Origin: a virus
Virus record (IMG/VR): IMGVR_UViG_3300025133_000428
Location: 1-30,730 of that record
Length of the DNA: 30,730 nucleotides
Reading direction: 5' to 3' (one strand)
The translations under genes and the position numbers were made by a program. Shown in pieces: positions 13,659-20,746 of this stretch (its first letter is position 1; each line of letters opens with the position of its first letter). Under the pieces are notes generated by a model, which saw nothing but the letters and a program-made list of their open reading frames with translations, made no database searches and had not been told where the DNA came from.

Positions 13659-14111
13659 CTATTTTCTTTTTAAATTAAAATATGCAGTGTCGCGTAAATT
13701 ATTATCAAAATTAATTAATTTATATCCGAATTTGCTTGCCTTTGAACTTATTAATCGTTTATATAATTTTACTCTTGACGCATCATCTGTATCAGTTTTA
13801 GATGCTGCAATGTCTATTTCTTCTGGTTTTTGCTTCTTCACAAAATCACCAATCATAGCAATAACAGTAGCAAATACTTTTATTTCATCACCATCGCCAG
13901 ATGCATCATATTTCCATAGACCAACATCGGTTCTGGCAAATGAAACATCCCAAACGTCTTGATCTAACAAGTTTGCTGTAACTTCAAAACCATTCTTGCC
14001 AATTTGAAAGTTACCGCGCCAGAAAGAATCATCTGACTCTTTCCATTTATATTTAGCAGGCTTATCAAAAACCTCTATAATATATTTATTGTACTGGTTG
14101 AACGTTTTCAT
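13659..14111 (-). CDS. putative capsid-targeted protein, conserved in T4-like phages
   Basis: The 150 residues begin MKTFNQYNKYIIEVFD (targeting-like, cleavage after IIE). The body alternates beta strands (YKWKESDDSFWRGNFQIG; VWDVSFARTD) with the helical segment EIKVFATVIAMIGDFVKKQKPEEI. A conserved basic stretch follows (RVKLYKRLISSKASKFGYKL). This profile matches a virion-associated family of unknown function in marine T4-like phages. It overlaps the small gene upstream by 26 bases. Confidence 0.82.
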   Translation of the reverse strand: MKTFNQYNKYIIEVFDKPAKYKWKESDDSFWRGNFQIGKNGFEVTANLLDQDVWDVSFARTDVGLWKYDASGDGDEIKVFATVIAMIGDFVKKQKPEEIDIAASKTDTDDASRVKLYKRLISSKASKFGYKLINFDNNLRDTAYFNLKRK

Positions 14112-14235
14112 TTGGTTTTGCGGCGGTCATATCTTGTCGTTTTTGTTGCAAAGCTGCAACAGATTTCTTATGCAATGTACCTTCAATATATTTCTTAAAT
14201 TGTGCTTTTTTGTTTATCATGTTAAAAAATTTCAT
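14086..14235 (-). CDS. small basic protein
   Basis: ATG 14235 has GGAG at ideal spacing and follows the upstream stop by one base; the frame extends further upstream but without a ribosome site. The 49 residues read MKFFNMINKKAQFKKYIEG, then a basic helix (KKSVAALQQKRQD) and a polar tail. It may be a small prohead or DNA-associated protein. No family is recognised. Confidence 0.72.
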   Translation of the reverse strand: MKFFNMINKKAQFKKYIEGTLHKKSVAALQQKRQDMTAAKPNENVQPVQ

Positions 14236-14236
14236 A

Positions 14237-15757
14237 TTATGCTCCATACAATAATTGGCCCAAATCTGATTTTTCATCTACAGATACCGAGCCAATAGAT
14301 ATTCCCAAAAATGACATTAAACCATGTAACATCTTTGAACCAAGTTTTTTAATAAAGTTAAATGCTTCTGTAATTCTTTGCCATACTACTTGTAGTATTT
14401 TAATTGCAGAATCTTTAATACCACCAGCAGCCCTTTTAGCCTTTTGGTAAAATGCTTTCAATTTACCAAATTCATCTAATTGCTCTACCCCTTCAGATAA
14501 TACATGTCTACCTAATGAACACTTAGAAAGCTCTTCTTCTAATATATCATTTAATGTAACAAATTCTGAGTCATATCTAATTGGACAATTATTACTTTCA
14601 AATACAGATTTATAATTTGCTGGTATCTTTGTCTTTTTAGTTCTCATTGATAGATATGGTTTTGAGCCGCCTCCACCAGTTTTAAATGATACATAAAAGC
14701 TATTTGATCTTGCTAGAACCTCAGCATCTTTTGCTGAGTGCATAGTTAAATGTTTTGTTATTTTTCCTTTAGCAGGATCAAATTCCAATATTTGATTTGC
14801 TACTGCCCAATTACCTTTGCCAAATTTGCTTTCACCAGTTGCTGCTTCGAAAGCAAAATGAGATTTAAATTTAATATTTTGAAAGAACTTATCAAATTCA
14901 GCATTTAATTCTTTAGCATTCAATTGCAAGCCTTCCATCTGTGCTATATCTGCTTCGTCCTGTTTAGATAATTTCTTTCCACTATCTCTTAATGCTTGTA
15001 GCGAACTAATGGTACCTTTACGTTGCATCTCACCCATCTTGTCTTGCATTAAAGATACTATCTTTTCTACTGATTTTGGATTCATTGTTGACATTGATAT
15101 TAGAGCAGCATTAAATGTAGCTTCAGCCTCAGGTGCTTTTGCAGACATCAACTGCGATCCGCCAGCTTTCTTTAATGATATTTGATGTTTTCCAGATAAC
15201 ATATCTGTTTTTGGTGTAGCATTTTTACCACCCCAAGATTTCCATTCTTGTGTAAGAGATGTTGATAAATTACCAGTTTGATTCATTGTAGAAATATTTA
15301 GTGCTTTACCTACTAATTTTCCCATTTTGATTGCTTCGTCGCTATAATTGCCCCAGAATCGTTCGATTCTATCCCATTCTGGTGTACCTTCCGACTTATC
15401 AACACCAATCAAACCAACAGTGATTAATGCTTCCCAATCTTCACCGCTAGGACCAACAGCACCGCCTGCCTTTTTAAAATTACCGCCAAAGCTACCTTCG
15501 GAATTTGATGCAATTTTAAATGTTTTACCATCTTGGCCTTTTAGTGTCTTTTCAAAAACGTCCTTATCTTTGCTAAAACCCCTAGAAACTAAATCAGGCT
15601 CGCCTTCTTTATTTGTTACAACTTCCAACACATCACCGGATTTCCAGCCACTTAATGACTGTAATCCAGCAAAGTCTTTTAATATAAATAATGCGCCTGG
15701 TGGGTACTTAGATTGTAATATACTTGCTTCAGCGAGGAAAGCATTAAAACTCTTCAT
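14237..15757 (-). CDS. large capsid-targeted protein with possible PD-(D/E)XK-like nuclease core
   Basis: The protein has 506 residues. MKSFNAFLAEAS fits the capsid-targeting peptide exactly (cleavage after LAE). After a beta-rich N-terminal domain (ALFILKDFAGLQSLSGWKSGD) comes EDWEALITVGLIG (about 105-117). Then TPKTDMLSGKHQISLKKAGGSQLMS (about 180-204) recalls the D...(x)xK arrangement of restriction-endonuclease-like folds. The C-terminal 70 residues are amphipathic and hydrophobic (IKILQVVWQRITEAFNFIKKLG; MLHGLMSFLGISIGSVSV), possibly membrane-active. It is the first gene of the late-type operon, 31 bases behind a TATAAATA. The nuclease idea is tentative. Confidence 0.83.
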   Translation of the reverse strand: MKSFNAFLAEASILQSKYPPGALFILKDFAGLQSLSGWKSGDVLEVVTNKEGEPDLVSRGFSKDKDVFEKTLKGQDGKTFKIASNSEGSFGGNFKKAGGAVGPSGEDWEALITVGLIGVDKSEGTPEWDRIERFWGNYSDEAIKMGKLVGKALNISTMNQTGNLSTSLTQEWKSWGGKNATPKTDMLSGKHQISLKKAGGSQLMSAKAPEAEATFNAALISMSTMNPKSVEKIVSLMQDKMGEMQRKGTISSLQALRDSGKKLSKQDEADIAQMEGLQLNAKELNAEFDKFFQNIKFKSHFAFEAATGESKFGKGNWAVANQILEFDPAKGKITKHLTMHSAKDAEVLARSNSFYVSFKTGGGGSKPYLSMRTKKTKIPANYKSVFESNNCPIRYDSEFVTLNDILEEELSKCSLGRHVLSEGVEQLDEFGKLKAFYQKAKRAAGGIKDSAIKILQVVWQRITEAFNFIKKLGSKMLHGLMSFLGISIGSVSVDEKSDLGQLLYGA

Positions 15758-15787
15758 ATAAATCCCAAATTGTAATATCGTTAAGAG

Positions 15788-15795
15788 TATTTATA
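15788..15795 (-). promoter_or_regulatory. T4-type late promoter of the packaged-protein operon
   Basis: TATAAATA on the minus strand is in the gap between gp41 and the first capsid-targeted gene, 31 bases ahead of ATG 15757. It is placed to drive the operon down to 8325. Confidence 0.75.
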
Positions 15796-15811
15796 ACTGA
15801 GATTTGCTAGG

Positions 15812-17206
15812 CTAGATTTGAAAGCTATCAAACTTATTCTTAGGGCAAGAAGGGGTTGCCGCGGGCATCCCAGAACCAGATACTGCAAAGGATTTAGATA
15901 CATTATTAGTAACATCATATAATTGCATTCTAGCCTTATTTGCTCCTACTACGAAGTTACGATTGATAGCTATATCACCAAATCTATTCTTTAATTGCTT
16001 GAACATGATCTGTTTAGTATCATCTAACTCTTCAGTAGTAATAATTCCCATGAATAAATCAGTAGTTGCTGGTAAGCCATATGATTCTGAAACATCTGAT
16101 ATCTCTACATTAGAAGCATTTGCTACTTGACGACCACCCTGAGTCGCAGTAACTATAGCACAATTAAATTCAACTGCTAATGCTCTCAGCTCTTCAGCTA
16201 CTGATTTGATATACAGATATGAATTAGCAACAGCAGATGCAGGGAGTCTTGAAGAAGCACAGATGTTCAAATAATCAATATAGATTACTCTAGGTTCAAA
16301 GTTATGTTTCTGTTTCAATTCTTTTAATAAGAATCTAAAATGCCCAGCATGTGCAGTTGATGTAGGATATTCTTTAATTACTAGTTTGCCTGGACATTTC
16401 TTTTTAATAGCATCAATCTTTTTCATGTATGTTGCTTTACCTAGTTTCTTCAAATCATCAATATCAACATCCATCAAATTAGCATCAATTCTTTCTGCGA
16501 CTCTTTCCTCAGCCAATTCAGCAGTGATATAAAGAGCATCATTACCATTTCTCATATTATCACATGCCATTGAACACATTGTTCCTGATTTAAATCCACC
16601 AGTATTTGAGGACATGAAGCATGTTAGAGTTTTTGTAGGAATTCCACCCTTAGTAATTTTATTGAACATATCCAGGCCAAACTTGATTCTAGTTTCTTTC
16701 TTATGATAGAAATCATATCGTTCTTCAGCATCATCAATAAATGCATGACCAACCGAATTATCAAATGTAATTGCAAGTGCCTTTGCCATCTTATCTGGAA
16801 TGCCAGATTTAGATACTTTATCTTTATCTCCATCAACTACTTCAGTTGCTTCCATTAATACATTAAAGAATGCAGAGTCCTGTACCCACTTTTCAGCTAG
16901 GTCAGAAAGATACTCAACATTTTCTTGCCTATCTTTTTCAGCATGAATAGCATTTAATGTAGTGATACATTCATTGTATACTTCATCAGATACTCCACTC
17001 TCTTTTTCAATATCAATTATAAGAGCTTCTTTAGTAGGTTGAGCATTATATTTTTCTAGGTAGTTATCTATTTTTTCAAATATGATTTTATAATGATATT
17101 CTTGAAAATAGTCTTTAGATAAAAATGGTATTACCTTTCTACAAAACTCATCATTGTATATCAGGCCCCATGTTATGAGGCCCTCTGTGCTTTCAATTTC
17201 GCTCAT
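15812..17206 (-). CDS. 41: replicative DNA helicase (T4 gp41-like, DnaB family)
   Basis: The 464 residues begin with an N-terminal domain typical of the family (EGLITWGLIYNDEFCRKVIPFL). The RecA-type core has Walker A in SSNTGGFKSGT (about 199-209), Walker B in RVIYIDYLNIC, and a C-terminal segment with TQGGRQ and FKNRFG-like phrases (LKNRFGD). It unwinds DNA at the fork as a hexamer and partners primase gp61. The start overlaps the upstream stop by four bases. The order uvsX-small gene-41 is the same as in T4. Confidence 0.93.
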   Translation of the reverse strand: MSEIESTEGLITWGLIYNDEFCRKVIPFLSKDYFQEYHYKIIFEKIDNYLEKYNAQPTKEALIIDIEKESGVSDEVYNECITTLNAIHAEKDRQENVEYLSDLAEKWVQDSAFFNVLMEATEVVDGDKDKVSKSGIPDKMAKALAITFDNSVGHAFIDDAEERYDFYHKKETRIKFGLDMFNKITKGGIPTKTLTCFMSSNTGGFKSGTMCSMACDNMRNGNDALYITAELAEERVAERIDANLMDVDIDDLKKLGKATYMKKIDAIKKKCPGKLVIKEYPTSTAHAGHFRFLLKELKQKHNFEPRVIYIDYLNICASSRLPASAVANSYLYIKSVAEELRALAVEFNCAIVTATQGGRQVANASNVEISDVSESYGLPATTDLFMGIITTEELDDTKQIMFKQLKNRFGDIAINRNFVVGANKARMQLYDVTNNVSKSFAVSGSGMPAATPSCPKNKFDSFQI

Positions 17207-17445
17207 TCAGATTCTTCTTTATGCATCTTCGCCATTTCAGTAAATAAATCAATTACCCATTTTTCAATCCCAGCATCTAGGTCTTTTTCATAACCTTTAG
17301 GGTATGGGTTCTTTTCATCTTCCATTACATCAAAGTCAACATTAACAATACCATTATCATAATCCATTGTTTTGACTTTAATCATAACTCCATCAATTTC
17401 TGCATCAAAGGGAAATGTGCCGCCTACTTCAATTTTATCATTCAT
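17203..17445 (-). CDS. small acidic protein between uvsX and 41
   Basis: The 80 residues are strongly acidic: IEVGGTFPFDAEIDGVMIKV, then DYDNGIVNVDFDVMEDEKNPYPKGY, then a C-terminal helix. In T4 the gene in this place is gene 40, a head vertex assembly factor, but I see no clear sequence likeness, so the positional hint is all there is. The start overlaps the uvsX stop, and its stop overlaps the gp41 start. Confidence 0.78.
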   Translation of the reverse strand: MNDKIEVGGTFPFDAEIDGVMIKVKTMDYDNGIVNVDFDVMEDEKNPYPKGYEKDLDAGIEKWVIDLFTEMAKMHKEESE

Positions 17446-18505
17446 CAGTTAAACTCACATTTGAAATTGCATATTTAGCTTTTACAGCTTGTTTGAAATC
17501 TGTTTTGGTAAATATTGGCTCCCAGAACTCTTCTCGGTTAGTCATTTTTTCACTCATTGCTTTTGTGAATGTAATAACACCATCAGAATCAATATTTTCA
17601 ATGCCCTCATATTTTCCTGCCGAGGGTTTTCTAACATGACCAGTTTCTAATGCTATTTCCAGTAAACCTGAGTATGGATCTATACCTTTATCGAAGTGTA
17701 CTACTACTGGTATCTTAGATTTTTCTTTTACAAATCGTGATTTATATATTGTAATATTAAACCGATATCCAACTAATTCTTTTGATGTTTTTTCCTGAGC
17801 CTTTGAGATAGTCCAGATAGTATCACTAGAATAAAATGGACCAGTACCACCCGATACCACTGTCTTTGAAAACATTTCCTGAGTCTGATATGTGTGATTG
17901 ACAGCGACGCATGGTAACTTCATCATTTTAATATATGGAGTAATCATTCTGAATAATGATTTGAGTTGTTTTGCTCTAGTCATATCAGCCTTTGATGATT
18001 GGTCAAGTGCATCATCAACTTCTTTCTTAGAAGCAATATTACCAATAGAATCAATGAATATGAAAACCTTATCTTGATCTTGATTTTTTCGTTTAGAATT
18101 ATCTTTCTTTAATTGTTCTAGTTGATTAACCATTTCAAATTTCAACTCTTCAATATTTGATAATGGTATATGGATAACTCTAGAAGTATCGACCCCTGCT
18201 GCTTCAACATAATCTGGAGTTGCTCCGAATTCTGTATCGTAATAAAGACAAACTGCATCTGGATTTTCATCTAGATAAGCTTTCATCATTACTAAGCCAA
18301 ATAATGTTTTAAAGTGAGCAGCAGGGCCCGCCAGAAGAGTTATGCCTGGATATAAGCCGCCATCTAAATCTGCTGATAAAGCAAGATTGATAGCAGATAC
18401 TGGTGTTTTCGTTGGTTTTACTTCACCAAAGAAAGCCGAATCATCCAATACTGCTGCATCGGATGTGGTAGAATTTGTAATAAGTCGCTCAAGCAAAGAT
18501 GCCAT
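17438..18505 (-). CDS. uvsX: UvsX recombinase (RecA family)
   Basis: The 355 residues form a RecA-fold strand-exchange protein. Walker A is GPAAHFKT (about 60-67), a lysine-bearing phage variant seen in T4 UvsX. It continues into LFGLVMMKAYLDENPDAVCLYYDTEFG, a hallmark phrase of the family. Walker B is DKVFIFIDSIGNI. The DNA-loop region is around GGTGPFYSSDTIWTI. It drives recombination-dependent replication and repair. Promoter P2 lies directly upstream and GAGG precedes the ATG. Confidence 0.94.
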   Translation of the reverse strand: MASLLERLITNSTTSDAAVLDDSAFFGEVKPTKTPVSAINLALSADLDGGLYPGITLLAGPAAHFKTLFGLVMMKAYLDENPDAVCLYYDTEFGATPDYVEAAGVDTSRVIHIPLSNIEELKFEMVNQLEQLKKDNSKRKNQDQDKVFIFIDSIGNIASKKEVDDALDQSSKADMTRAKQLKSLFRMITPYIKMMKLPCVAVNHTYQTQEMFSKTVVSGGTGPFYSSDTIWTISKAQEKTSKELVGYRFNITIYKSRFVKEKSKIPVVVHFDKGIDPYSGLLEIALETGHVRKPSAGKYEGIENIDSDGVITFTKAMSEKMTNREEFWEPIFTKTDFKQAVKAKYAISNVSLTDE

Positions 18506-18536
18506 AATAAAACCTCAAGTTCAAATAGATATGTAT

Positions 18537-18565
18537 ATTGTATCAAATATATTATATAATGTCAA
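18537..18565 (-). promoter_or_regulatory. sigma70-type promoter P2 (uvsX)
   Basis: TTGACA (18565-18560), a 17-base spacer ending TTTGA, and TACAAT (18542-18537) form a near-consensus extended -10 promoter. It faces uvsX, whose ATG is 32 bases on. The -35 overlaps the stop of the gene upstream. Confidence 0.85.
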
Positions 18566-18783
18566 AGAATATTCTTTATTTTCTTACGCCAATCGTCTTC
18601 GTGTAAACGGTCCTTTGCTAATTCTACACGAATTGTTGCTTTGCGAATGATGTGTTGAGCAGAGAAATTCTTTCTCTTATCAACTAAACAATTCATACAT
18701 TCGCCATATTCATCTATTGCCACTGCCTGAACTGTATCATATATGTATCGTAATTCACATGTTGGACACTTACATTGTTGCAT
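18562..18783 (-). CDS. small zinc-finger protein
   Basis: The 73 residues begin MQQCKCPTCELRYIYDT and have a second pair in GECMNCLVDKR, giving a four-cysteine zinc site. A basic helix follows (HIIRKATIRVELAKDRL) and ends DDWRKKIKNIL. AAGGAG precedes the ATG. It lies between gp43 and uvsX. A DNA- or RNA-binding accessory role is possible; no family is recognised. Confidence 0.8.
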   Translation of the reverse strand: MQQCKCPTCELRYIYDTVQAVAIDEYGECMNCLVDKRKNFSAQHIIRKATIRVELAKDRLHEDDWRKKIKNIL

Positions 18784-18793
18784 TTGTTACTCC

Positions 18794-19744
18794 TTAAAAA
18801 AAGTCTGATAGTGAGTTGGTTTCTTCAGCTTTCCACCCTATTACACCTGTCAATGACTTCAACGGAGTTAGAAAATGTTTCTCAAACATAAGATCGTAGT
18901 CTATATATTTGTCTAATTCATATCCAATTGGTAATTCATTAATGAATCCCATAACTGGATAATGTACCTGGTTGGGCATTTTCAAAAACACAATTTTTAC
19001 TTTTGCCCCATTTTTAATATCATTTGTTTTACTAAAGTGATTATATAATAATGCTGCCTTTGAATTGTATGGTGTTCCTGATTTAAAGATAGTCTTACTA
19101 TTATAATATTTAGAAACATATGATACGGATTTTGTTTGTGCTATAACTTTATAATCAGACTTGTGATATAGTTCTCTAAATTCGTTAACAAATTTAATTA
19201 AATTATCATTATCTGCTTCTTGTAAAATTATACGAATTGCTTCTTTCAATGCAACTCTACATATTTCTGGAAAATCTTTCTTTACTGTTTCCAAACCCAT
19301 GATTTTTAGTTTGGGTTCTTTATATCGTTCGCCCTCTTTGTCATACATATTAATAGCATATCGCTTCTTTGCCGTCCAGATTCCAGTAGAGCCTATAACC
19401 TCTCTATCCATTATCATTAATTGTTCACGGCAACCAAGATATTCTTTTAATCTTTGGTACGAAGGAGTAATAACATGTTGCTCTACATGTTTCATTGACT
19501 TATCAAGAAAATCTGTAATGTCATGATTCGATTTACCAGGACCGCAAATCTTATTTGCAAATTCTTCCATGTTCAAATATACAGAATCCGTATCAATATA
19601 TATAACGTATTCAACATTCTCAGTTAATAATATTTTATTAAAGTATATATCTAAATCTTTAGCAATCCACTTAATTGCTAATTGTCCTGATAGAGTAATT
19701 GCTGTTGCTAATTTCAAATCAAAGAATCTAAAATATTGATTTCC
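18794..19744 (-). CDS. 43: DNA polymerase gp43, C-terminal part after the bypass site
   Basis: From the proposed landing codon GGA (19744-19742) the frame reads GNQYFRFFDLKLATAITLSGQ and continues for 316 further codons. This is the direct continuation of the family-B motif NSxYGALG(N). It contains palm motif C as YVIYIDTDSVYLN and the thumb region. No ribosome site or good start codon lies at its beginning; the only early candidate is a TTG at 19717, which would delete the conserved residues. That favours translation as part of the frame at 19747-19881. The stop overlaps the leader of the next gene. Confidence 0.88.
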   Translation of the reverse strand, partial: GNQYFRFFDLKLATAITLSGQLAIKWIAKDLDIYFNKILLTENVEYVIYIDTDSVYLNMEEFANKICGPGKSNHDITDFLDKSMKHVEQHVITPSYQRLKEYLGCREQLMIMDREVIGSTGIWTAKKRYAINMYDKEGERYKEPKLKIMGLETVKKDFPEICRVALKEAIRIILQEADNDNLIKFVNEFRELYHKSDYKVIAQTKSVSYVSKYYNSKTIFKSGTPYNSKAALLYNHFSKTNDIKNGAKVKIVFLKMPNQVHYPVMGFINELPIGYELDKYIDYDLMFEKHFLTPLKSLTGVIGWKAEETNSLSDFF

Positions 19745-19752
19745 AATTAACC
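19742..19752 (-). promoter_or_regulatory. putative translational bypass site 2 (GGT TAA TT GGA)
   Basis: Take-off codon GGT (19752-19750, Gly) is followed by stop TAA (19749-19747), two bases TT, and the synonymous codon GGA (19744-19742). Joining the two Gly codons gives NSAYGALG-NQYF, the uninterrupted polymerase motif. The 3' arm of a 14-bp stem ends on the first base of GGT. The geometry is that of the site at 9836-9846. Confidence 0.62.
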
Positions 19753-19881
19753 AAGTGCGCCGTACGCAGAATTCAACAGGATTTTTAGTACCATTTGTCT
19801 GGTGTGATTCAGACTGGCATCCTGTTTTAACTTTGTACGGAGCACTTGCAGTTCTCCTGTAGTTAAATCATTTAAGTTCAT
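19747..19881 (-). CDS. 43: DNA polymerase gp43, middle segment carrying motif B
   Basis: A 44-codon frame starts at ATG 19881, inside the last codons of the endonuclease gene, and ends with a stop right after NSAYGALG. It begins MNLNDLTTGELQVL and carries RQMVLKILLNSAYGALG, the family-B motif B with the invariant Lys, Asn, Tyr and Gly that contact the incoming nucleotide. On its own it would be a useless 44-residue peptide. Joined across the bypass site to the downstream frame it gives a 359-residue polymerase half. The ribosome site is weak (AGGA 13 bases away), so coupling to the endonuclease gene is likely. Confidence 0.8.
   Translation of the reverse strand: MNLNDLTTGELQVLRTKLKQDASLNHTRQMVLKILLNSAYGALG
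19752..19848 (-). promoter_or_regulatory. nested hairpin abutting bypass site 2
   Basis: CAAGTGCTCCGTAC (19848-19835, minus strand) pairs with GTACGGCGCACTTG (19765-19752), 13 of 14 positions. Inside it AACAGGAT (19826-19819) pairs with ATCCTGTT (19782-19775). Inside that GTCTG pairs with CAGAC (19814-19810 region with 19801-19797). Three stacked stems span almost the whole coding segment before the take-off codon. Confidence 0.72.
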
Positions 19882-20689
19882 TTTGTATTTTATTCCTACA
19901 ATTATCGAAGTGCCATCTTTTTAAATTATGAAGGACTCCAGTTGTTTTACAATGTGGACATTCACCTTGTATTTGTTTTCTTTCTTTCCATAACTCCTTT
20001 TGTGCAATCGAATGTTTAATTTTTGATTCTTTACTGTGTTTACACCCTAATGCACCTTTAACTGCATCTGGATTTAATTTAATATATTCTTTCTGCTGTT
20101 CGCTTTTCTTTTTTCTTTTTTCTTCAGTCCAACCATCTTTTATTTTTTGTTTTTCTTTGTTTGACAGCGTAATACCCTTTCGTGCGCTATCATTGGTTTT
20201 GTAATATTCTTTTAATGATTCTGCTCTCTGTATATTTGTTTCTATACTATCTTTCATTCCCCTTCGTGCATCTGAACCCGCCTTTGCATTTTTCTGTGCA
20301 GCAATTAAATTATCGCCAGATCTTTTTCTTCCTTTCGTTTTATCACTTACCTTCTTTGCAACAATTGGATTATGCATACAATTCGGTAAACCTAAAGAAT
20401 TTACATACTCCCAACTACCTTCTCCACCTAGGTTTTTATTATAGTGCATATCATTAGCAATGAATTCTTTATTTACTATTTCTGCTTCTTTATTATATGC
20501 AGAATTTTTATCAGCATATTCAAATAATATTTCACGTTCAAAATTTTCAATTCCATATTTTTTCTTTGCATTACTATAGTGTGAACCACCAGTCCCTATA
20601 TAATTGTCATTTTTTATATCATTGGATTTATGGACACCAATATAAATTTTATTATTAATTGTGTTAGTAACTTTATAAACATAGTACAT
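19868..20689 (-). CDS. GIY-YIG homing endonuclease 2, inserted in gene 43
   Basis: The 273-residue protein has a GIY-YIG domain at its start (YYVYKVTNTINNKIYIGVHKS; GIENFEREILFEY). A long lysine-rich DNA-binding middle follows (SDKTKGRKRSGDN; CKHSKESKIKHS). It ends in the zinc finger CPHCKTTGVLHNLKRWHFDNC, shared with endonuclease 1. It separates the exonuclease/palm half of gp43 from the motif B half. AAAGGAG precedes the ATG and a late promoter lies 23 bases upstream. Split polymerase genes with endonucleases between the halves have been reported in T4-type phages. Confidence 0.92.
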   Translation of the reverse strand: MYYVYKVTNTINNKIYIGVHKSNDIKNDNYIGTGGSHYSNAKKKYGIENFEREILFEYADKNSAYNKEAEIVNKEFIANDMHYNKNLGGEGSWEYVNSLGLPNCMHNPIVAKKVSDKTKGRKRSGDNLIAAQKNAKAGSDARRGMKDSIETNIQRAESLKEYYKTNDSARKGITLSNKEKQKIKDGWTEEKRKKKSEQQKEYIKLNPDAVKGALGCKHSKESKIKHSIAQKELWKERKQIQGECPHCKTTGVLHNLKRWHFDNCRNKIQNELK

Positions 20690-20711
20690 TTTATTTCTCC
20701 TTTATACTAAA

Positions 20712-20719
20712 TATTTATA
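20712..20719 (-). promoter_or_regulatory. T4-type late promoter of endonuclease 2
   Basis: TATAAATA on the minus strand is set in AATTATAAATAT, which is also found at endonuclease 1. Its position just after the stop of the upstream gp43 part suggests that the promoter travels with the endonuclease cassette. No RBS-masking hairpin is visible here. Confidence 0.7.
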
Positions 20720-20746
20720 ATTTCTATTCTTTCCATTTTATGATAA

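Noticed and set aside
19742-19752. -1 frameshift instead of bypass at the gp43 site
   Set aside because: A one-base slip near GGT-TAA would insert residues within NSAYGALGN and no slippery heptamer is present. The synonymous landing codon gives an exact motif.
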